From contig DASSIM010000104.1 of NCBI GenBank assembly GCA_035691865.1, positions 1 through 64,000 on the forward strand: a DNA stretch of 64,000 nucleotides, read 5' to 3'. Below the pieces are notes generated by a model. It was given only the letters and a program-made list of their open reading frames with translations, was not told the DNA's origin and made no database searches. Made by a program: the position numbers and the translations under genes. This document shows positions 26,699-35,874 of the stretch, piece by piece. The stretch is from Nitrosopolaris sp035691865. GTDB lineage: Archaea > Thermoproteota > Nitrososphaeria > Nitrososphaerales > Nitrososphaeraceae. How positions within the stretch are numbered: position 1 is the first letter of the stretch; every line of letters starts with the position of its first letter.

Positions 26699-27804
26699 TA
26701 CGTACTCACTTCGCCGATTATTGGCTTTGGATCGCCCACAACTAGCAATGTCATCAGGTCCTTTAACTTATCGATGTTGTACCCTGTTCTTGCGGATATA
26801 GGTATTACGTGTTGTTTTGAATGTGGTAGTCCGAGCCGAGCCGATTTGTCTTCTATATCTTCAACACCAGTCAAATCCGCCTTGTTTAGTACATAGACAA
26901 CTTTAGTCATTGGTACTCCTAGCTCATACATTGCACTGATACAGCTCTTCAATTTTTTTTGAATTTCTTCTGCCGATTCGCTTATATCGAGCACAAGCAA
27001 CACCACGGTGGAATAAGACAACTCTTGGAGAGTAGATTTGAATGCGTCCACCATATAAGCAGGAAGCCTACTTATAAAGCCTACGGTATCTGATATCAAA
27101 AGTTTTATTCCTATAGATTGTACTAGTCGAGTGAACGTCGATAATGTAGTGAACATTCCCTGTCCTGTAATTTTTGATTCTCCTGTCAAAGAATTGAACA
27201 ACGTTGTTTTTCCTGCTGCGGTATAACCGGCGATTGACACAGTTGGCAGACCTGCTTTCGAACGCTGAACCCTATGAAGATTTCTTCTCACTTCTTCCTT
27301 TTGCAATTTTTTATTTAGAACTGTTGCGCGTTTTTTTATATCAAGGACATATACGTCAGCATCGTATTTACCCATACCAAAAAATCCTGGTTGCTCACCT
27401 GCTCTTGCGAGTCTGACTTTCTCCCGTGCTCGAATCATATCATATCGGAGCTGTGCCAGCTTAATCTGAATTCGAGATTCTGCAGTATTTGCTCTTCGGT
27501 CAAAAATCTTTAAGATTAGGCCTTCCCTGTCGATTATTTCAACTTGGCACATGCTTGCCAAATTATATTGTTGACTAGGTTTTAAAACCTCATCAAAGAT
27601 GAGTACTTCCGGCCTCTCCTTCTCAACAAGTTGCTTTACTTCTTGTGCTTTGCCTCCACCAATGCCAAATCTTGATCTTGTGATATGATGTTGATTAATT
27701 ACTTTCTCGATAGAATAACCTGCAGCATCTGCCAAAGAAATTGCTTCTTTTGCCGCATCCTCGAATGGGTATGTTATCAGGATGGCTTTGTGTAAGTTTG
27801 ACAT
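26695..27804 (-). CDS. hflX: Ribosome-associated GTPase HflX
   Basis: HflX binds the 50S subunit and splits stalled or stressed ribosomes. The N-terminal HflX domain (1-about 185) includes GIGGGKAQEVKQL. The G domain has P-loop GYTAAGKTTLFN, DTVGF (G3) and NKADL (G4). The 369-residue length is normal. It follows mbf1 after two bases and overlaps trm56, so three translation-linked genes share a transcript. Confidence 0.95.
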   Translation of the reverse strand: MSNLHKAILITYPFEDAAKEAISLADAAGYSIEKVINQHHITRSRFGIGGGKAQEVKQLVEKERPEVLIFDEVLKPSQQYNLASMCQVEIIDREGLILKIFDRRANTAESRIQIKLAQLRYDMIRAREKVRLARAGEQPGFFGMGKYDADVYVLDIKKRATVLNKKLQKEEVRRNLHRVQRSKAGLPTVSIAGYTAAGKTTLFNSLTGESKITGQGMFTTLSTFTRLVQSIGIKLLISDTVGFISRLPAYMVDAFKSTLQELSYSTVVLLVLDISESAEEIQKKLKSCISAMYELGVPMTKVVYVLNKADLTGVEDIEDKSARLGLPHSKQHVIPISARTGYNIDKLKDLMTLLVVGDPKPIIGEVSTY

Positions 27805-27806
27805 TT

Positions 27807-28238
27807 CTAATCCTCTAAAGCGCCTACGTACAACTGGACTCCTAAGAATCGTTGCAATTTTTTAGCAAATAATTCATCGGGTTTCAATGCTCCGGTTTCA
27901 AACTTTTTCAGTAGGTTTGCCTTTTCATTCATCTGCGATCCAAGCTGCTCATGTGTCAATCCCTTTTTCATCCTCGCTTCTCTAATCAATTTTGCAAATT
28001 CAGGATTCAGAATAGTGTTGTCTAGCATTTCAATTTTTCTTGAAGGGCTTGTGCTTTTGTTAGAAGGTGTAGTTCTAGCTGCAGGTTGGGATGAAGCTTT
28101 TGGTTTAGTTTTAGAAATTGACATGGGTTTACCACGTTTTGAGCACGCCCTACAAACATTAAGTGTTATCCCGTCGATTAATACAGACTTTTTTTCATCA
28201 ATTATTTTGCGTCCGCATAATTCGCAAAATGAGGACAT
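27807..28238 (-). CDS. mbf1: Multiprotein bridging factor 1 (MBF1)
   Basis: The product has an N-terminal zinc ribbon (CELC near residue 5 and CRAC near 34), a Ser/Thr/Pro-rich basic linker, and a C-terminal XRE-type helix-turn-helix (LIREARMKKGLTHEQLGSQM). Archaeal MBF1 associates with ribosomes and transcription machinery. The 143-residue length is typical. It sits between the PhoU-like gene and hflX with very short gaps. Confidence 0.93.
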   Translation of the reverse strand: MSSFCELCGRKIIDEKKSVLIDGITLNVCRACSKRGKPMSISKTKPKASSQPAARTTPSNKSTSPSRKIEMLDNTILNPEFAKLIREARMKKGLTHEQLGSQMNEKANLLKKFETGALKPDELFAKKLQRFLGVQLYVGALED

Positions 28239-28263
28239 TAAGATCTGTTAGGCTAAAGCAAAT

Positions 28264-29334
28264 TTAGGCTTTTCTCAACTTTTGTTGCACGGTCATGTTT
28301 AGAACGATTTCTGCGATATCGCTGGCATACTCCGCTACTCGCCTAATATTTTCAGTTATAATCTTGATCCGGTATATTTCGTTGATATCTCTTAGTTTGC
28401 TTGCGACGCGTATAATCCCTTTTTCAAGATCGTCTATACCGCGAGATCTTTCTATTGCTAGATCGGCAGAATCATAATCTCGCTTAAATATTGATAGACA
28501 CGCCTCATCCAACACTTCTAGCGCAAAATTGCTCATTTCAGCAATCTTTTCTATGATATCTTTATTGAGTGGCCTCTCCATTTCGATTATATCTTTAGCT
28601 ATTAGCGTCGCATGGTCAGCAATTCTCTCCGTGGATTTTGATATCAATCTGTATCCTAGGCAGTTACGAGAATCGTCTAACCCAATTTCCTTGAGCAAAT
28701 GCTCATTTTTTATTGCAATGTTGAGTTGTCTTACAATATAGAAACTGAAACGATCCACTTCATCATCAGATTTTAAAATTTCCTTAGCCAGTTCGATATT
28801 GTTCTCTCTTAAAGACAGTATTGCATCACGATGCATAGATTTTGCAATCAAAAGCATTCTTTTGAACGCCGCGTCTACGGATAGCTCGAGCAAATTAATC
28901 AAGACTTGCAGTGTAATGCTCGTTGCTGAATCAGCTATGATCTCCGTGCCCATTAGAACACGCCTTACAACGTCCTTCATAACTTCGCGCTGCTCGCTAG
29001 ATAACCTTCCTCCATCTTTCTGGGAGATATTGATAATATTAAAACCGAGAAAGTATAGAGAAATTAGCTTACGAGCAAGAAAGTATGGGCTGTTATCCTT
29101 TGTAACTTCTATTGTTGCCTCTCTTTGTTCTTTAGATATTCTCCTTGATATTGGAGCTATTTGTAAAATAGAATGTCCCTGCCTTGCAATTACAACTAGG
29201 TCACCCTGTTTCAATTTCAGATCTTGGATCCATTTTTTGGGTAATGATACAATATAAGACGAGCCCCCTGTAAATTGTATCTTCCTCGTTTCTTCATTTT
29301 GATTTCCTAATTCATTGCCTTCATTACGATCCAT
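28264..29334 (-). CDS. PhoU-domain regulator with N-terminal AbrB-like domain
   Basis: The AbrB/SpoVT-type swapped-hairpin (about 15-65 from this start: KIQFTGGSSYIVSLPKKWI) is followed by two PhoU helical bundles with the acidic metal-binding motifs SDDEVDRFSFYI and RIADHATLIAKDI. Such fusions are common in archaea and are thought to regulate phosphate uptake, though direct evidence is limited. A longer frame starts at 29400, but a TATA box at 29357-29370 lies inside that extension. The spacing places the transcript start at or next to the ATG at 29334, so I use that leaderless start. It heads the operon with mbf1, hflX and trm56. No pst transporter is nearby. Confidence 0.88.
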   Translation of the reverse strand: MDRNEGNELGNQNEETRKIQFTGGSSYIVSLPKKWIQDLKLKQGDLVVIARQGHSILQIAPISRRISKEQREATIEVTKDNSPYFLARKLISLYFLGFNIINISQKDGGRLSSEQREVMKDVVRRVLMGTEIIADSATSITLQVLINLLELSVDAAFKRMLLIAKSMHRDAILSLRENNIELAKEILKSDDEVDRFSFYIVRQLNIAIKNEHLLKEIGLDDSRNCLGYRLISKSTERIADHATLIAKDIIEMERPLNKDIIEKIAEMSNFALEVLDEACLSIFKRDYDSADLAIERSRGIDDLEKGIIRVASKLRDINEIYRIKIITENIRRVAEYASDIAEIVLNMTVQQKLRKA

Positions 29335-29356
29335 TGTTGTAGTATCCACTCTGGTT

Positions 29357-29370
29357 TTTATATATTTGTA
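29357..29370 (-). promoter_or_regulatory. TATA box for the PhoU-like/mbf1/hflX/trm56 operon
   Basis: On the minus strand this reads CAAATATATAAAAA. Its centre is about 29 bases before the ATG at 29334, the classic distance for a leaderless archaeal mRNA. This decides the start of the PhoU-like gene. Confidence 0.65.
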
Positions 29371-29446
29371 ACCTTCTACTATATAGATTCCAGTTGGCAT
29401 CGTAATGAGTAAAATTAATGTACTGTTCTCAAATGACTAACACCGT

Positions 29447-29944
29447 TTGAAACCACTAACATTGAATCCCGAAGAAAAGTTACGGCATCATATCGATGCC
29501 TTATTCGGAACTGGCATTTATAACAGCCTCGCAATACATCATACTACGCAGGATTTTGGATTTGAATATTCGAGAAGCACTGGGCGCATCAAAAATTTTT
29601 CAGTCAAAAATCAGTTAGTCGTGACCCTTAGAACTGATGGTGGACTTGCCTTAACAATATTTGGTGCAACACAGTTTTTGCGGAACCAAGGATTCAGAGA
29701 GAACTGTGTAATACCAACAGAAGAGGCTTTGCCTTTTGTACGACAAGGAAGATCATTATTCTGCAAGCACGTACGATGGTGTGGCTCAAATGTCAAAGTC
29801 GGGTCAGATGTGGCTATAGTCGATGGCGTCGGTACGGTTGTGGCGGTAGGAAGGGCGCTAATTGGGTGCAATCATATGAGAAATTATCAAAAGGGCATTG
29901 CTGTGAAGATCAGAGAAGGAATAAAAAGCCCACGACAAATATAA
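29447..29944 (+). CDS. PUA-domain protein (archaeosine transglycosylase C-terminal-like)
   Basis: The 165-residue product ends with a PUA RNA-binding domain at about 80-160, containing VRWCGSNVKVGSDVAIVDG and VAVGRALI. The N-terminal half (about 10-75) resembles the C2 domain preceding PUA in archaeal TGT. It lacks the TGT catalytic barrel, so it is a stand-alone RNA-binding protein. The start is TTG at 29447, after an in-frame stop at 29438. NAC follows after seven bases. It probably binds tRNA or rRNA; the exact role is unknown. Confidence 0.85.
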   Translation: MKPLTLNPEEKLRHHIDALFGTGIYNSLAIHHTTQDFGFEYSRSTGRIKNFSVKNQLVVTLRTDGGLALTIFGATQFLRNQGFRENCVIPTEEALPFVRQGRSLFCKHVRWCGSNVKVGSDVAIVDGVGTVVAVGRALIGCNHMRNYQKGIAVKIREGIKSPRQI

Positions 29945-29951
29945 TAGCGAC

Positions 29952-30290
29952 ATGATGCGCGGCGGCAACCGTGAGATGAGACGAATGCTAGATAAGATGG
30001 GGCTCGAAATGAAAGACATCGGCAATGTTGAAGAAGTTATTATTAAAACTGAGAGTAAGGAACTTTATCTTCTAAAGCCTCAAGTGATCGAGATGAAGGG
30101 GAAAGATAGTACAATATTTCAGGTCATCGCCTCTGAGATCGAAGAGAAAGCAAGAGAAATTCCGATCTTTAAGGAAGAAGATATAGTCCTAGTTATCCAG
30201 CAGGCAAACGTCAGCAGGGAAAAAGCCGTTCAAGCGTTGATTGATGCTCATGGAGACATGGCACAGGCAATTTTGAGTTTGACCACCTAG
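29952..30290 (+). CDS. nac: Nascent polypeptide-associated complex protein (NAC alpha)
   Basis: This ribosome-bound chaperone forms homodimers in archaea. The NAC domain spans about 15-70 (RMLDKMGLEMKDIGNVEEV) and a UBA domain about 72-112 (EEDIVLVIQQANVSREKA). The 112-residue length is normal. It is cotranscribed with the PUA protein, consistent with a translation-related operon. Confidence 0.95.
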   Translation: MMRGGNREMRRMLDKMGLEMKDIGNVEEVIIKTESKELYLLKPQVIEMKGKDSTIFQVIASEIEEKAREIPIFKEEDIVLVIQQANVSREKAVQALIDAHGDMAQAILSLTT

Positions 30291-30630
30291 AAATTGCGGC
30301 AACTGAATCCGTACATTATAGATATGCCTAGGTATTACTTTCAATCATCGTGAACACAGGATCTCATATAAAACACTTTAGCAGTCATAGGTCCGACGCA
30401 TTCACATAGGGAACTAAGTAGTTCATTGACATAGAAATATCGGGCTGTTGATGCACTTATTCCAGCAGAGGGATTTGAATTATCTATCTTGCTATAGATG
30501 CAATATGGTCCTTACGAAGATTCGTAGTGTTCAAGAAACGCCGTTAGACAGGTTTCTTAAGCTATCGAATCGCGCGAAACCGTTGTTTTGATACTCCAGT
30601 CAGCTTCTGCAATTACACAAGATTTAATAA
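30291..30630. other. Non-coding stretch
   Basis: No gene is supported here. An in-frame TAA at 30628-30630 marks the upstream limit of the next reading frame. Confidence 0.4.
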
Positions 30631-30663
30631 TTATTTCGCATAACAAGCTTTGATGAAACGCCC

Positions 30664-31311
30664 CTGAACAAGGAGCTGCTGCGATATAAAATTGCAGTAG
30701 CCACTGTTTATGGTCGTCCGTACTATAACATCACTCATGCGCTCAAATTGATGGATTTGCGTTTCGAATCGTTGTCTCCAGAACAGGCAGCAGTGTGTGA
30801 CGCCAAAATTATTATCACAACAGAAGACGAGGCACATATCATCAAGAGAAAAGATGTTCTCCTAGAAAGTGAACTCGATAAATATCCTACTCTGTTGAAA
30901 GCAAAAATGCTGCGTAAGGTTATGGGATCTCATCACAATGACCAGTTGACCATAGGCGTTGACCCCGGCGATAGGATAGGAATATCAATAATTTATCTGC
31001 ATGACGAAATAGACAGCTTCGTCGAGTCTTCTCCGCGCTCTGCGTTTCAGTTAATATCTACATTACTGCTAGGAATCGATTCACAAAGCAAGGTTGTCAG
31101 AATAGGTGACGGCAATCTTGCCTTAAGCAAACAAATTGCATTGATGATAAAAAGAAGGTTTAATGATCTGGTTCACGTCGAGATAGTTGATGAGCATGGC
31201 ACATCCTTACCAAAATCCATAGATGCAAATAGGCGAGGCGTAAGAGATAGGTCCTCAGCTAGAGCAATTGCACTCCGAGATGGTAGACGTTTTGAGTCGT
31301 TTCATAGGTAG
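30664..31311 (+). CDS. Predicted RNase H-like fold protein, start unclear
   Basis: The C-terminal part shows an RNase H/RuvC-like pattern: first strand LTIGVDPGDRIGISII with an Asp, then KVVRIGDGNLALSKQI, then VHVEIVDEHGTS with acidic residues, and a C-terminal RSSARAIALRDG. Upstream of the TTG at 30748 the frame stays open to 30631 and is clearly protein-like (ELLRYKIAVATVYGRPYYN). No ATG, GTG or TTG exists there. I place the start at the CTG at 30664 as the best guess; a TTG start at 30748 gives 187 residues. The family recalls small thaumarchaeal predicted nucleases. Activity is unproven. Confidence 0.65.
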   Translation: MNKELLRYKIAVATVYGRPYYNITHALKLMDLRFESLSPEQAAVCDAKIIITTEDEAHIIKRKDVLLESELDKYPTLLKAKMLRKVMGSHHNDQLTIGVDPGDRIGISIIYLHDEIDSFVESSPRSAFQLISTLLLGIDSQSKVVRIGDGNLALSKQIALMIKRRFNDLVHVEIVDEHGTSLPKSIDANRRGVRDRSSARAIALRDGRRFESFHR

Positions 31312-31503
31312 CCTAGAATCTGCTAGAATCTGAAGTGTTCCGGTAGTGAGTTCTGAATTATTGTCCTTCAAGTATAAATAAAAAACCAAAAAGTTGCAAG
31401 GGATATTGCGCCTTGAGTGAACAAATGATCAAATTTGTTTAGTTTTTGAAGAATTAAATTGTTTAAATGTTATTATCACCGCAATTTTGTTAATAAAATA
31501 TGT

Positions 31504-31514
31504 GTATAAATTTA
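31504..31514 (+). promoter_or_regulatory. TATA box of the zinc-ribbon gene
   Basis: GTATAAATTTA lies about 60 bases before the ATG at 31572. A start of transcription near 31532 would leave a leader of about 40 bases that contains the palindrome at 31543-31558. Confidence 0.5.
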
Positions 31515-31542
31515 AATAGTCTTTTTGACATTATTGAAATAA

Positions 31543-31558
31543 GGTAAAATATTTTACC
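31543..31558. promoter_or_regulatory. Perfect 16-base palindrome in the leader of the zinc-ribbon gene
   Basis: GGTAAAATATTTTACC is its own reverse complement and lies between the predicted transcription start and the ATG. The position fits an operator bound by a dimeric repressor. It shares GTAAA half-sites with the palindrome at 35875-35892. Confidence 0.45.
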
Positions 31559-31571
31559 AGGAAATGAAAGA

Positions 31572-31820
31572 ATGACTTGTAAGGGTATATGTATCCGTCA
31601 TAAAGCACAAAAGCCCGTAGGCTCTGGTCGTTACGCTAGCGGACAGAGGCGATGTCAAATATGTGAGATTTTCATAAAGTGGGATGGTTTGTGGTGTCCA
31701 TGCTGTGGATATCGATTGAGAACCAAACCACGTAACTTGAAATACAAAGCAAAATTGCGAGCAAGGAAAAAGCTTCAAGATTCTCGAGGAGCAAAGATTA
31801 TCCCTATTCATGTTTCGTAG
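31572..31820 (+). CDS. Small zinc-ribbon protein of ammonia-oxidising archaea
   Basis: The 82-residue basic product has cysteines arranged as MTCKGICIR, RRCQIC and WCPCCGYRLRT, enough for one zinc ribbon and perhaps a second site. The C-terminal 30 residues are Lys/Arg-rich (YKAKLRARKKL), suggesting nucleic-acid binding. Near-identical small proteins recur across Nitrososphaeria genomes, from memory. The ATG follows a leader with a palindrome. The function is unknown. Confidence 0.85.
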   Translation: MTCKGICIRHKAQKPVGSGRYASGQRRCQICEIFIKWDGLWCPCCGYRLRTKPRNLKYKAKLRARKKLQDSRGAKIIPIHVS

Positions 31821-32598
31821 TTGAAAAGATCAGTCATTTATGGGAACGCATCTAGTAAATTTATCAACTGTCTAGACTGAAAAGACAAAGGAAGACTGTG
31901 CTAGGCATACCAGGATTCGCTTCGTTTGCCAAGGCCAGATCACTAGACGACGGCCTACCTAACCAACCTTAACCTTTGAAAGACGGAATTATCATTCTCC
32001 TAGTATATATAATGATCGAGAAGCAAGTAGCCTATAGTTATAGAAGAACTTCGTTATCATCAAAAAACAATCAAATGAACGATACGATACTCCGAAATAA
32101 AATATCGAAGTTCATGGACTAAACGGCATAGATATACAGCACCAGTCCTATATCGACGCTAAAGCTGTACAAAGCAATCGACTGCATTTTATGATTATAA
32201 CATTTGCATGATTCTCAAAATGACAGATCCACCTTCGTGATTGTCATGGATGCTTTTTACTTTGCAATCGATAAGAGTGTTGCCAACAAATAAGACGTGC
32301 CAATTAGACATATACGACGCTTCAATCGCTGCGACCACAAGAGTATGCATGTCTAACTCCACTACCTTTGCCGTTAACTCGAACTTAGAATTTAGTTACC
32401 TTTTCTGTAAACTCACTCCATGACTGGAAGTTCAAAGCTACGGGGTAATTGACCTAGGTTAGTTTTTTGTTAGTTTTCTCGAATTAATCAAGTGTTTGAC
32501 TCGAACTAATCATGAGATTAACTGAGGCCAATAAGTTATATTCTTTTCATATTCCTTGTCCGTCTTCTACAAGTAATATTATACGTAGACAGCAGGAC
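31821..32598. other. Long non-coding stretch
   Basis: About 780 AT-rich bases lacking a supported gene. Short frames have no motif. It ends at the 3' end of the broken SRPBCC gene on the minus strand. Confidence 0.45.
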
Positions 32599-33035
32599 TC
32601 ACATAGCCCAGCCTTTGCCATGCTGTGTGAATGATAATCTCTTCTCTTCTTTTCCTATAAAACCTGAATGAACTAGATCTTCTTTCGGTTTGTTAACATC
32701 GATCATTTTGAGTTCCCAAGTTACGGTAGTTCCAGGAAATTCTGGTGTGTCCCTGGGCTGCCAGGTGCAAGACACTTTTTTGTTTGGAATAAACTCCTTG
32801 GCAGAGCCTTCAGGAGAGTATCTCTATCTAGCTCTTTTGATCTTTATTGAAGATGAATCTGACTTTTTGTCCCACTCTACCATCAAATATGACACTTGTC
32901 TGCAAACCAATTTGATAGTTCCCTTGAATCAGTGATAGCTTTGAAGACTACTTCGGGTGAAGGATCAGTGACTACGCTTGTCCTTATTTCTATCGTTTCA
33001 CCTTGTTGTCCCTTTCCCTCTGTTGTTGAAATCAA
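32599..33035 (-). pseudogene. Decayed SRPBCC/AHSA1-family gene
   Basis: Read on the minus strand from a TTG at 33035, the first part gives IEIRTSVVTDPSPEVVFKAI and SRELSNWFADK, the typical start of an AHSA1/SRPBCC lipid-binding domain. A frameshift follows near 32890 into GRVGQKVRFIFNKDQ, then a TAG. After another shift comes VSCTWQPRDTPEFPG, VTWELKMIDVN and a terminal FTQHGKGWAM before TGA at 32599. Each piece is in the correct order for one domain of about 145 residues. It is divergent from the intact ArsR gene, 58 bases away, a pairing often seen for these two families. Confidence 0.75.
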
Positions 33036-33093
33036 AGCGTATTATGAAAGTGATATTTCAATATTTAAATATTTCCTTAATTATAAAGATATT

Positions 33094-33426
33094 ATGGGTT
33101 CTCCATGGAAAGCACTGTCAGATGACAGCAGAAGAGAAATGCTGCTTTTGCTCAAGAAGAGAGATATGATACCTACCGAAATTGCTGAGCACTTTAACTT
33201 TACTTTGCCAGCCCTCTCATCCCACCTACGTATATTGAAAGACGCAGATTTGATAACGGAAAAGAAACACGGAAAGAACAGGTTCTATTCGTTGAATAGG
33301 CATATAACGTTAGAGCTAGTAGATTTTTTTGAGGATATGTATGACTATAATTTGAAGTCATTGAAAGAATACATGGAAGGCAAGAGAAGAAAAACAAGAA
33401 AACGGACATTCGATGAAACAATATGA
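33094..33426 (+). CDS. ArsR-family winged-helix transcription regulator
   Basis: The 110-residue product has the ArsR core: WKALSDDSRREMLLLLKK, the recognition helix region FNFTLPALSSHLRILKDA, and the wing ITEKKHGKNRFYSLN. The C-terminus is a basic helix (EGKRRKTRKR). No cysteine metal site is visible. A longer frame from 32896 runs through the divergent promoter, so I use the ATG at 33094. The likely target was the divergent SRPBCC gene, now broken, and probably its own promoter. Confidence 0.92.
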   Translation: MGSPWKALSDDSRREMLLLLKKRDMIPTEIAEHFNFTLPALSSHLRILKDADLITEKKHGKNRFYSLNRHITLELVDFFEDMYDYNLKSLKEYMEGKRRKTRKRTFDETI

Positions 33427-33755
33427 CAGAAGGATTCAGCCGTCATATTACTAATCAACCACAAGTAGAGGTATGAACCCATAATATGCAATATTTGCAG
33501 CTGATTCTTGATTTAGAAAATGAATCGCCATTGTAGAGGTCGAAAACGGGACTGTGGCAGGAACTGGCAATACCGCTAAGACAATTTTTTTCAGGCAAGA
33601 TTTTTCAGAAAATCTGGTAATTGTGGTTTAATTTTTAACTCGCACCTCTAATTATTTTGATTGTTATATGTTTTTCTAATAGTCAAATTACATAAACCAA
33701 TGAATATAGATGGTTTAAATGAGCTAGGAACATGTGTACAGATTGATTCTTAGTA
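33427..33755. other. Non-coding stretch
   Basis: No gene is seen. The stretch carries the promoter region of the hypothetical gene at 33756. Confidence 0.4.
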
Positions 33756-34151
33756 ATGAAAAATGAAATGTCCGATTCACTCATCGCACGTACCGTAATT
33801 GCGCCAAGTACTAGAACTTTTATTATAAAATTTTTATCTTTTCAGAACGGCTGTTTTATCGTAGTTGCTGAAGGGGCGAATCGTATTGGCTCTTTGTATG
33901 TTTCTATGGCCTCTTCTAATAAGGTTAACACGGCAAAAGTTATTCCGAGCAAGTATGACTCTATGTTCATCAATACAATATCGGAAAGGGTCTCTTCCAT
34001 GATAAATGGTATATGTCTTGTTTGCATTCATAGCATAAAGCAGCTGCATCTCGACGATATGAAAGCAATAATGGGAGAAATCATGAATTTGGTTGGGGAA
34101 GAGGATGACGACATTCACAAAAAACAAAATGGAAACATCGCAGAAAAATAA
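33756..34151 (+). CDS. Hypothetical protein upstream of ubiD
   Basis: This 131-residue protein has alternating strands and helices (IAPSTRTFIIKFLSF, CFIVVAEGANRIGSLYV) and an acidic, Asp/Glu-rich C-terminus. No catalytic motif, signal or membrane segment is seen. Its stop codon overlaps the ubiD start region by 23 bases, so the two are translationally linked and may work together. I do not recognise the family; a small assembly or regulatory protein is possible. Confidence 0.6.
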   Translation: MKNEMSDSLIARTVIAPSTRTFIIKFLSFQNGCFIVVAEGANRIGSLYVSMASSNKVNTAKVIPSKYDSMFINTISERVSSMINGICLVCIHSIKQLHLDDMKAIMGEIMNLVGEEDDDIHKKQNGNIAEK

Positions 34152-35496
34152 TGACTTACGCGCCTTCCTCAGTGTACTAGAAGAGGAAAATGATCTCCTT
34201 ATAATAAAGAAATGCATTGAGCCAAAATTTGAAGTTGCTGCCATCGCTAGTAAGATGGTCAGAGGACAGGCAATATTATTTGAAACAGTTAAAAACAGCA
34301 AAATCAGAGTTGCATGTAACATTTTGGGTAGCCGAAGGAGATTCTCTCTTGCCATTGGAGCGAAGAAGGAAGAGTTAATTCATTCCTACGTTACAGCGGC
34401 GATGACGCGAGCAACCGAACCGAAAAAAATCTTCACTAAAGCGCCTTTTGAGGAGAATTCCAGCAACAACTTAGGAGACCTACCCATCGTTACACATTTT
34501 GAGAAGGATGCTGGCGCATATATCACATCCTCAGTTGTTTTTGCAAAAGATCAGGAAAGGGGAAACCAAAATGCTTCCACACATCGCTTATTATTGATAG
34601 ATGACAGACATCTGGCAATTAGAATGGTTGAGGGTAGACATCTCCACAAGTGCTTTTCATTTTCCAAAGAGCATGGAGAGGATCTCAAAGTTTCTATAGT
34701 TATAGGCGTGCATCCGGCAATTAGTATTGCATCAGCATATCAGGCAGCATATGGTGCTAATGAAATGTTCATCGCAAACTCATTGCTACACGAAAAACTT
34801 ACGGTTACAAGGAGCAATTATTCCCAGCTTTTCATCCCAACCCTTAGCGAAATTGTGCTTGAAGGAACGATCCTCAGAGATAGAACGGAAGAGGAATGGA
34901 TGGTAGAGGCACTAAGAACCTACGATATAAAACGCCGACAGCCGGTCTTCGAACTCGATAGGATCAAATTCAGAAATAATGCAATTTTGCACGATATTTT
35001 ACCTGGCTATCCGGAGCATCGACTATTGATGGGTTTGCCCGTGGAAGCAAAAATATTTGACGGTGTTAAAAACGTAGTTCCCACGACAATGGCCGTCCAT
35101 CTTACTGAGGGGGGTTGCACCTGGTTGAATGCGGTAATTCAAATCCGCAAGCGTCTTGAAGGCGAACCAAAAAACGCTCTTCTGGCTGCATTTGCTTGCC
35201 ACCCTTCTCTCAAAATGGGAATTGTGGTAGACGAAGACATAGACCCGGCCGATCCTATCGGTGTAGAATATGCGATCAGTACTAGATGTCAAGCAGATAG
35301 AGGATTTATGATAGTTACAAATGCAAAGGGATCCAGTCTTGACCCATCAAGCGATCAGCAGAATTTGCTTACGACCAAGGTAGGAATTGATGCTACTGCC
35401 ACTCTTCTTAAACCTAAGGAGCGGTTCGAAGTTGCAAGAATTCCAGGAGAAGAACAGATTAAACTTTCAAATTATCTGTCTAAAGAAACGTACTGA
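34129..35496 (+). CDS. UbiD-family decarboxylase
   Basis: UbiD enzymes use prenylated FMN to decarboxylate (or carboxylate) aromatic or alpha,beta-unsaturated acids. The sequence has FLSVLEEENDLLIIKK at the start, LLIDDRHLAIRMVEGRHLHK, VVIGVHPAIS-like VSIVIGVHP, the acidic SEIVLEGTIL and the C-terminal CRWQ-like DRGFMIVTNAKGSSLDPSS. It has 455 residues from ATG 34129; an earlier TTG at 34093 overlaps the previous gene. No ubiX prenyltransferase is in the window. The substrate is unknown; in archaea family members act in quinone or mevalonate-variant pathways. Confidence 0.9.
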   Translation: METSQKNNDLRAFLSVLEEENDLLIIKKCIEPKFEVAAIASKMVRGQAILFETVKNSKIRVACNILGSRRRFSLAIGAKKEELIHSYVTAAMTRATEPKKIFTKAPFEENSSNNLGDLPIVTHFEKDAGAYITSSVVFAKDQERGNQNASTHRLLLIDDRHLAIRMVEGRHLHKCFSFSKEHGEDLKVSIVIGVHPAISIASAYQAAYGANEMFIANSLLHEKLTVTRSNYSQLFIPTLSEIVLEGTILRDRTEEEWMVEALRTYDIKRRQPVFELDRIKFRNNAILHDILPGYPEHRLLMGLPVEAKIFDGVKNVVPTTMAVHLTEGGCTWLNAVIQIRKRLEGEPKNALLAAFACHPSLKMGIVVDEDIDPADPIGVEYAISTRCQADRGFMIVTNAKGSSLDPSSDQQNLLTTKVGIDATATLLKPKERFEVARIPGEEQIKLSNYLSKETY

Positions 35497-35874
35497 GCAA
35501 TGCTTTGTGTACTTTTATGTTTTTGTATTTGCCTTGTAAAGGTACGGAATTTATGATTTATTTTGAATCCTATCGTTATGATTGCCACTACATAATTTCA
35601 GTTATTTAATTTCCAACATGATTCGTATGGAAATAGTATAAAACATCTTTTCATGCAGCAATCTGCTGGTCTCTATATGACGAGTTACTTAGTTATATTT
35701 TCTCGTCGCAGCCTTAAATTTCTTTAAATTTAATACAGCATTGCCTTGATAATATAGATATAGAATTGTGATACTAAATTATTTATTCACCAAATAATAC
35801 TCCCAATATTCCATATTATTTCTTAATAATCTAACGAAACAGTTATGGTATAGCTGCTCAATTGTTACCAGTAA
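35497..35874. other. Non-coding AT-rich stretch
   Basis: No gene is seen between ubiD and the palindrome upstream of the dehydrogenase gene. Confidence 0.4.

Noticed and set aside
32690..32935. 81-codon plus-strand frame
   Set aside because: It is antisense to the decayed SRPBCC gene, whose domain signatures are clear on the minus strand.
32896..33093. N-terminal extension of the ArsR frame
   Set aside because: It runs antisense through the SRPBCC gene start and the divergent promoter; the ArsR domain starts cleanly at the ATG at 33094.
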